Positions 59,446-64,000 of a stretch of 64,000 nucleotides of DNA are shown piece after piece. A program made the position numbers and the translations under genes. Positions within the stretch are counted from its first letter, which is position 1, and each line of letters starts with the position of its first letter. The notes below the pieces were generated by a model, which was not told where the DNA came from, made no database searches, and was given only the letters and a program-made list of their open reading frames with translations. Location: the NCBI GenBank assembly GCA_023014485.1, contig JAJOZX010000086.1, positions 2,186,501 through 2,250,500 on the forward strand, in the 5' to 3' direction. Source of the DNA: Bathynomus jamesi. Lineage: Eukaryota; Arthropoda; Malacostraca; Isopoda; Cirolanidae.

Positions 59446-59842
59446 CAACAATTGGGCTCAATGCCAAATAAGCTGAATTGGCAAAAATACTTAACCAAAC
59501 TGATCAAACGCAAATTTTGCTTTTCTCAAATAAACTGAATTGCTTGGTTGGGGTATTGACCAACCACCCGTATGGAATACCAAATTTTCCACCCAAGTAA
59601 CTGGCGCACCGAAGTCTGCAACCTTCGCCTACGAATAATAAACCAAAATTAACCAAACCGGTAAAAATGTAGGCCCAAAACAACGACAGACGAGTGGGCA
59701 AGTTTTGCAATTGGGCGACCAAACTTTCTACCCTGGGATCTTAACTCAATTATGCTCAACCCGTCTAGGCCTAACTTGGGCTACAATTTGCACAATCAGA
59801 ACTTTGCCGAAAAATAGTCACTGACTCAGTCTTGGGCTAGAA

Positions 59843-59860
59843 TCCGGTTCTGAAGGACCA
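59843..59860 (-). promoter_or_regulatory. BEL1 primer-binding site
   Basis: The minus strand reads TGGTCCTTCAGAACCGGA directly after the 5' LTR. It begins with TGG, as expected for the 3' CCA of a tRNA. The tRNA was not identified. Confidence 0.7.
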
Positions 59861-60459
59861 TGTTATTATTTTTTTATTGGGTTCAAAATCCCAGCTGAGC
59901 CGTGAACGGCCAAGCTCTGAAGGGCCAGTTCAACCTACAGCCCAAGTTAAGCTAGATTAAAAACTTACGGACTTGGAGGTCCTATTAGGTCCTACCTCAG
60001 GGTTGCTGACTCGATGTAGGCCTACCTTAGGCCTCAGTTGCATGAATTTAAGATACAAAACAAAAGGGGCACTATTTATGGTCTTCTTTCTAAACCTTGC
60101 AACAACAATACAACCTGCACCATTGCACGATGCAACAATCTTGTATCTAAACAACCAAACTGAATTGCAAGAGAGCTCTCTATAAGACCACACCTTGTAA
60201 GTACCGCATTCCACAAACGAGTAGAAAAGACGCGCAGCGCCCCAAAAAATGATTCCACAAGAGTGCCCAAACAATGATGCCACAAGAGCCCAAAAATGCT
60301 AGCTCTAAATTAAGTGAATTTTTCGCTAACCTTACAATTATGAGATGGATATATATACACACCTTAACTTAATATATACAAGCAATGCTGCATCAACCAG
60401 CTTAGTCATCATATCGCCTTGGGACAACAATGGTTCTTCCTCTTCTAGATTTTCTAACA
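59861..60459 (-). repeat. BEL1 5' LTR
   Basis: 599 bp, TG...CA, matching the 3' LTR at 49,090-49,689. It drives minus-strand transcription of BEL1. Confidence 0.95.
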
Positions 60460-60464
60460 ATCGC

Positions 60465-60855
60465 TATAGAAGGCTAACTCGATTCGGTGAATAGTTTCTG
60501 ACGATTAGCAGGAATAAAACTTCTGTCTGACAAACAATAAAATATAAAGATCTGAAATACATGATCTGAAATGTTACAATGACAATAGTGAAAAGAGAGA
60601 AGCCAATATAATAGACAGAGAAACTAATGAGTACAGAAGGCAAGGCTCAGCTGGGATTTCGAACCCAGTCAAAGAGAAAAAAATAACATTCTATGGAAAA
60701 CTGATGAGTGGGTAGTTGGGAGGTAACGAAAATGGTTCACTGAGTAGGTAGGTAGTTAATCTAACAATTATTAAATTCCTTTTATGTCAATAACTGGGTG
60801 GATGAAACCAATTGGTTGCTCACCAGAGTTATTCTCCACACTAGTATTTATATAC
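60465..60855. other. Gap between BEL1 and BEL2
   Basis: No gene is recognised. It contains the other side of the BEL1 target and A/G-rich sequence. Confidence 0.4.
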
Positions 60856-61414
60856 TGTGTGACAAGAGCGTGCTCGGTAATAGATATACATTACCGATAA
60901 ACCAACCGAGGAAAAAACCAACACGACGCTGGTGGAAAAAGCCCCGCGAAAAGGAGAACAAAGGAGAACGAAAACGAGGAACGGGGCGACAGGACGCAAC
61001 TGGAGAAGGGACAACAACAGACACCGAAGAAAGATCCCCACCAGCAAGTACGCTCTCGACAATTAAACAGGAAGGAGAAAAGAGACTCTCTAATAACTAG
61101 CAGTAAGTGACTAATTGTGTTTTTAACCCAGTTTTACGTAGATTCATTAAATTAAGCTGGGTCAGACAACTTAGGCCTACATTGTGGCCTAAGACCCAGC
61201 ATCAACTCATAGCTTAACAAAGGTAAAGGTAGATTTCCTTAACCTAGTTTGGTGAGGAATCCTACTGTGGACCTCAATTTATCTGCCCGCTCTGGACCAT
61301 TTCCGGAATCTCTAGGCTGACCCCTCTAGGCTAGACTTGATCTACTCTATATTTAGACTGGAGAAATAAGGGGTGGGTTAATTGTGGACCAATTCATACA
61401 GAGCATTTTTCACA
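60856..61414 (+). repeat. Candidate BEL2 5' LTR
   Basis: The right end CATTTTTCACA is directly followed by a primer-binding-site-like sequence. A possible start, TGTGTGACAAGAGCG, gives a 559-bp LTR with TGTG...CACA ends. The left boundary cannot be checked because the 3' LTR is outside the window. Confidence 0.4.
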
Positions 61415-61415
61415 T

Positions 61416-61433
61416 TGGTGGCCCGTGTGGGGA
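61416..61433 (+). promoter_or_regulatory. BEL2 primer-binding site
   Basis: TGGTGGCCCGTGTGGGGA, beginning TGG, just after the candidate LTR and before gag. Confidence 0.6.
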
Positions 61434-61744
61434 GAATTTACAAACCTTAACCTTACTTAACAAAAAAATTGCAGAATTAGGCTAAATGGTCTAGCCTAAG
61501 CCTAAGCCTAAGCCTAACCTAATCAAGCCTAATTAGGTCTACAACCTAGGGCCTAACTAGGAAACATTTACATTTAAGGAGTCTCATTCTCTTATAAGCT
61601 TAGACCTGAGTGACACATAATTACTTGGGGGGGGATTAAACCAAATTTAAAACTTGACCGTTTTGTCTGTGCTCTCTCTTCTCTGGTAATTTCTTCTTGT
61701 CCTCTATTTCATTACGATCCCCAGTTAAACAATTTGACTTAAAC

Positions 61745-63040
61745 ATGGACAGTGCGGAATTGAAAAAGTTAAAAAAGAAAAGGGGGGCAAAGTTGGGAGC
61801 TGTTACAAAGGCCGTGAACACTTTTAACAATATTACACAACCAGGTAAGGAAGATTTAGAGTGTGTAATTCTTAAATTGGAAACTAAAAAGAAGGAAATA
61901 ATAGCCATTGATGAGAGTATTTCAGAGTTAGTTGAATCCGAAATGGCTGAAGAACAATTGATAGACCTTTACGCTGATAATGATGATCAGGTAGTCTCAA
62001 TTGAACAACAAATAAGGAGACTACGGTCTCGTTTAACTGACTTAACACCAAATAAACCTAATTATGATTTTAATCAAAGTAGAGCTAACCTTCAACAAAA
62101 TTTAAGTGGCATGCTAAATCCTGAGTCACAAGAATTGAGGGCTCAGTTACCCATTTTGCTAGTACCAACATTTGAAGGGGACACGGTACAATTCCCATCT
62201 TTCATTGACAAATTTGAGAGTTTAATAGGTAATAAACCTTATATTTCAACTGTTGATAAGTTTAGCTACTTAACTAGTTTCCTTAAAGGCCCAGCCTATA
62301 ACCTGATAGCCTATTTACCAGCCGTAGGGAATTCATATGAAGTAGCTATTGATCTCTTAAAACGTAATTACATTAATAAAGATGAGATTGTATATGAATT
62401 ATCTCAACAAATTTTTTATTTTGCACCCATAAAAGATAACCATAGTGATATGGAAAATTTTTATACAAAATTAGAAGCTATTATAGGACAACTGGTTAGC
62501 AATGAAATAGATATTAAAGCTTCATCTTGGATTATACAAGGCATAGTTCTTAGGTGCCTTCCTTTGAGGGTTAAAGATTTTAGTTCTAAAGACGGGAGAA
62601 AATTATCCTAATCTTGAAGATATCAGAAAACACTTTCCCAATATCCTAACTAATTACAAATTGAGAAATATTCCAACACAAAATAAGACCCAGACTATGG
62701 ATAAACCAAAAACTGTTCCCAGAGACCAACTAGCTACAGACAAACAGACAAAACTTGATACTGTAGAACCAAATGTGACCAACTGTAATACACGAACACT
62801 TACATCACAGAACTTTAATGTAACTGCTGCCTCAACTTACACACTACATTGCAAATTTTGTGCAAGTAATGAACACAGTAGTACTGGGTGTGACAAATAT
62901 TCAGACTTTAACCAAAGAGCTAAAAGATGTGAACAGTTGAACCTACGTAAAAAGTGTACTGGCCAGGGACATTATAAGAAAGACTGTAAATCTAGGTTAA
63001 GATTCAAGTGTAAGTTTGTAAAAGTTTACGACATGTCTCA
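61745..63040 (+). pseudogene. gag: BEL2 gag
   Basis: The start is chosen at ATG 61,745 (MDSAELKKLKKKRGAKLGAV) because a basic KLKKKRG start is usual for BEL gag; an in-frame ATG at 61,697 is also open. The capsid-like part has LVPTFEGDTVQFPSFIDKFE (about 62,165) and VDKFSYLTSFLKGPAYNLIA (about 62,255). A frameshift near 62,595 moves it to the next frame, with ENYPNLEDIRKHFPNIL. A knuckle-like CKFCASNEHSSTGC is followed by CTGQGHYKKDC. It is a different family from BEL1. Confidence 0.85.
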
Positions 63041-64000
63041 TCAATGTGTGATTCACCAAAGTGTCCAAACAATGGTACTCAAACTCAAAAGATACCTCCA
63101 CCAAACAAAGGTAATCAAGAAAATGCCACTTTCATGGGACATTCTGTTTGTTCAAACAACGTAACAAAAAACACTGAGATTCTTTTACCAACTATTACTT
63201 TGGACTTGGTGAATAGTGAGGGTAGCACCACTCCAGTGAGATGTCTTATAGACTGTTGTTCTCAACAAACATTTGTTTCGCAAAATGTAGTTAATAAATT
63301 GGGTTTGACACCAAACCCGAATGAACAAAAACTCAATATTGCATCCTTTGTTAAGGATAACTCGGACAAAAATAGCTATAAGACAATTGACCTGGAACTA
63401 CATTTAGAAAATAAATTAGAGAAAATTGACGCAGTTATTATTTCTAAAGTAGGACAAAACAAACTGGTTATACCCAAACTAGAACAAACCATAAATCATT
63501 TGGGAAAACACTACAAAATAGCTGATAGACATATCACAAACAACACAGTAGCTAACATGAAATGTTAATAGGGGCAGATTATATTAATCTTATTCATAAG
63601 GGCATAGTAGAGATAGGTAATGGTATAGCTATTCAGACTCCATCAGGGATAGCCCCTTTGGGTGACCTATCAGAATACAACCTAGACCTAAACCAAAACA
63701 GTTCATGACCAACAAATACTATGTGCCTCAACTCAGTCCTACATAACACCTGTAAGAATAGCAACACTTTGATAATATTCTCAACTGAGAACATTAATTC
63801 ATCATTATCAAATGAAACTTTGGATGAGGCAATTCAAACTTTATGGTTGCTAGAATCTGTGGGTATACATGACACAAATCAAACTTCAGAAGATCAGTTA
63901 ATGGTAGAAAGATTTGAAGACACCATTCAGTGCAAAGACAATAGTTATTTTATTGAGTTACCTTGGAAATAATTGTCCAACTTTAAGAGATAATCTCAAA
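63041..64000 (+). pseudogene. pol: BEL2 protease and start of pol (truncated by window)
   Basis: The aspartic protease region has RCLIDCCSQQTFVSQNVVNK (about 63,240-63,300), where the usual D-S/T-G active site reads D-C-C. Then come MLIGADYINLIHKGIVEIG (about 63,559) and TLWLLESVGIHD to IELPWK (about 63,835-63,972), the linker that precedes RT in BEL/Pao. Frame changes occur near 63,040 and 63,709. The RT lies beyond the window. Confidence 0.8.

Larger units (their letters stand above)
49090..60459 (-). mobile_element. BEL1: complete BEL/Pao LTR retrotransposon with three nested insertions
   Basis: LTRs at 49,090-49,689 and 59,861-60,459 are nearly identical. A perfect 5-bp duplication ATCGC flanks it (49,085-49,089 and 60,460-60,464). 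A primer-binding site, gag, protease, RT, RNase H and integrase follow in BEL order on the minus strand. FB3, FB2 and TE-C are inserted. Without them it is about 6.8 kb. Confidence 0.95.

Noticed and set aside
60640..60670. tRNA gene suggested by TTTCGAACCC
   Set aside because: There is no matching box A at the right distance and no cloverleaf.

Overview
The window looks like a stretch of an invertebrate nuclear genome made almost entirely of transposable elements. No ordinary host gene could be identified. The element mix (Polintons, BEL/Pao, Penelope, DD41D Tc1/mariner, Tigger, hAT), long (TA)n tracts and a short (GGTTA)4 array fit an arthropod, perhaps a crustacean. That assignment is an inference from style and was not tested.

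Layout. About 1-9480 holds one Polinton-like element (P1) with inverted terminal repeats and a decayed protein-primed DNA polymerase B gene. A LINE has landed inside the polymerase and a probable solo LTR inside the right repeat. About 9.5-15.8 kb is a field of Tc1/mariner relics, hairpins and LINE debris. At 15.85-20.3 kb lie two members of one poorly known transposase-like family. One is split by a hAT MITE, and the other (TE-B) abuts it. At 20.3-26.6 kb a LINE on the minus strand is split by a 4.2-kb block that contains a DD41D element and a Penelope element. A Tigger-like element lies at 26.6-27.4 kb.

From 27,953 to 46,487 lies a second Polinton (P2), the best-bounded large object here. 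It has AG...CT ends, a perfect 6-bp target duplication (GACCCC) and 8-9-kb inverted repeats, and it sits inside a mariner transposase. It keeps only a scrap of DNA polymerase B in its short unique centre. Its arms carry minisatellites, LINE-derived repeats and several later insertions: a TAGGGTGACAA-ended element, a long palindrome and a CACTG-ended element with a likely intron.

From 47.2 kb to the end come a foldback element, a Tigger-like MITE, a tRNA-derived SINE and a complete BEL/Pao element on the minus strand (49,090-60,459; 600-bp LTRs; TSD ATCGC). Two foldbacks and TE-C are nested inside it. TE-C is the best-preserved member of the unusual family: TIR TAGGGTGTGTC, 9-bp target duplication. 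A second BEL/Pao element starts at about 60.86 kb on the plus strand and runs off the window.

Nearly every coding region is broken by stops, frameshifts or insertions, so this is a layered record of insertion rather than a set of cooperating genes. The most novel signals are the TE-A/B/C family, the giant-TIR Polinton P2, and a group of foldback elements that share GG-type ends and 8-10-bp target duplications.
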